Positions 7,103 to 7,293 of a stretch of 7,293 nt of DNA are shown in pieces. The notes below the pieces were generated by a model. The model was not told the DNA's origin, searched no databases, and saw only the letters and a program-made list of their open reading frames with translations. Position numbers and translations under genes: made by a program. Positions within the stretch are counted from its first letter, which is position 1, and each line of letters opens with the position of its first letter. The stretch comes from JOPF133 sp052144935 (GTDB lineage Bacteria; Acidobacteriota; Terriglobia; Bryobacterales; Bryobacteraceae), in assembly GCA_052144935.1 (NCBI GenBank), contig JBKQPR010000228.1, positions 1 through 7,293 of the forward strand, given 5' to 3'.

Positions 7103-7136
7103 CCGCCGCGGCTCCCAGGGCCGCCAGGCGCGGCGG
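7103..7136 (-). terminator. Possible stem-loop after the recombinase gene
   Basis: An 8-bp GC stem pairs 7103-7110 with 7129-7136 around an 18-nt loop, beginning about 10 nt after the recombinase stop on the - strand. No T tract follows closely, so if it ends transcription it does so weakly or with Rho. Confidence 0.22.
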
Positions 7137-7145
7137 GTAAGAGTT

Positions 7146-7293
7146 CTACGCCGCACCTGCGACCATACGCGCTACTGTGGACTTCGACAGGTCTAGCGCC
7201 GCGGCGATGTCTCCCAGGGATTGCCCGGAATCGCGGAGCTTGCGCACTTCGACACGGTCCGCCACTACGCGCGGCCGGCCACCGATACGCCCC
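7146..7293 (-). CDS. C-terminal end of a probable serine recombinase (partial)
   Basis: Forty-eight codons are visible, ending in TAG at 7146-7148; the 5' part lies beyond the window. The sequence GRIGGRPRVV followed by a helix-turn-helix (VRKLRDSGQSLGDIAAAL, then DLSKSTVARMV) is the typical tail of resolvase/invertase-family serine recombinases, which bind DNA through this C-terminal domain after a GRP hinge. The catalytic serine domain is not in view, so a stand-alone helix-turn-helix regulator cannot be excluded. It is on the same strand as the terminase genes and 128 nt upstream of the terS-like start. Confidence 0.7.
   Translation of the reverse strand, partial: GRIGGRPRVVADRVEVRKLRDSGQSLGDIAAALDLSKSTVARMVAGAA

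Noticed and set aside
3090..7293. Second copy of the tRNA-Leu 3' end (partner att site)
   Set aside because: I looked for segments such as GTTCAAGTCC and CTCATCCGC and found none, so no element end is claimed inside the window.

Overview
The left 3.1 kb is a conserved bacterial translation/transcription block on the + strand: tuf (EF-Tu), rpmG (L33), tRNA-Trp(CCA), secE, nusG, rplK (L11), then tRNA-Leu(CAG). It is the start of the familiar tuf-secE-nusG-rplK cluster. Spacing is tight (secE to nusG 6 nt, nusG to rplK 4 nt). G+C is high, most starts have Shine-Dalgarno sequences, and both tRNAs encode CCA. Together with the EF-Tu and NusG sequences and the style of one small orphan ORF, this suggests a high-GC soil-type bacterium. 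My best guess is Acidobacteriota (Solibacter/Bryobacter-like). That placement is inference from memory, not a search result.

The right 4.2 kb is mobile DNA, and every gene called there is on the - strand. Next to the 3' end of tRNA-Leu lies a complete tyrosine integrase whose stop is about 38 nt from the tRNA, the classic layout of an element integrated at a tRNA gene. A previously uncalled 50-codon basic protein precedes the integrase and is separated from it by 2 nt, with the integrase ribosome-binding site inside its last codons. After a 364-nt gap without a supportable gene come, in order of increasing coordinate, an 84-codon ORF of a type I associate with host chromosomes and that may be a 5'-truncated gene, a complete phage terminase large subunit (ATPase plus nuclease), a terminase-small-subunit-like protein with a CxxCxH motif, and the C-terminal DNA-binding end of a probable serine recombinase running off the window.

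The terminase pair would cut and translocate DNA into a capsid and the integrase would insert and excise the element at tRNA-Leu. No portal, protease, capsid or tail gene lies between the terminase and the integrase, so this edge is either a decayed prophage or a compact packaging-type island. The other end of the element is not in the window. rplA, the usual partner directly after rplK, is absent from its expected place; the tRNA-Leu and the element sit there instead. I did not find a convincing wholly new system. The most interesting points are the int-coupled small protein, the packaging-only gene content, the possible chimeric junction at the terminase 3' end, and the acidic NusG extension.
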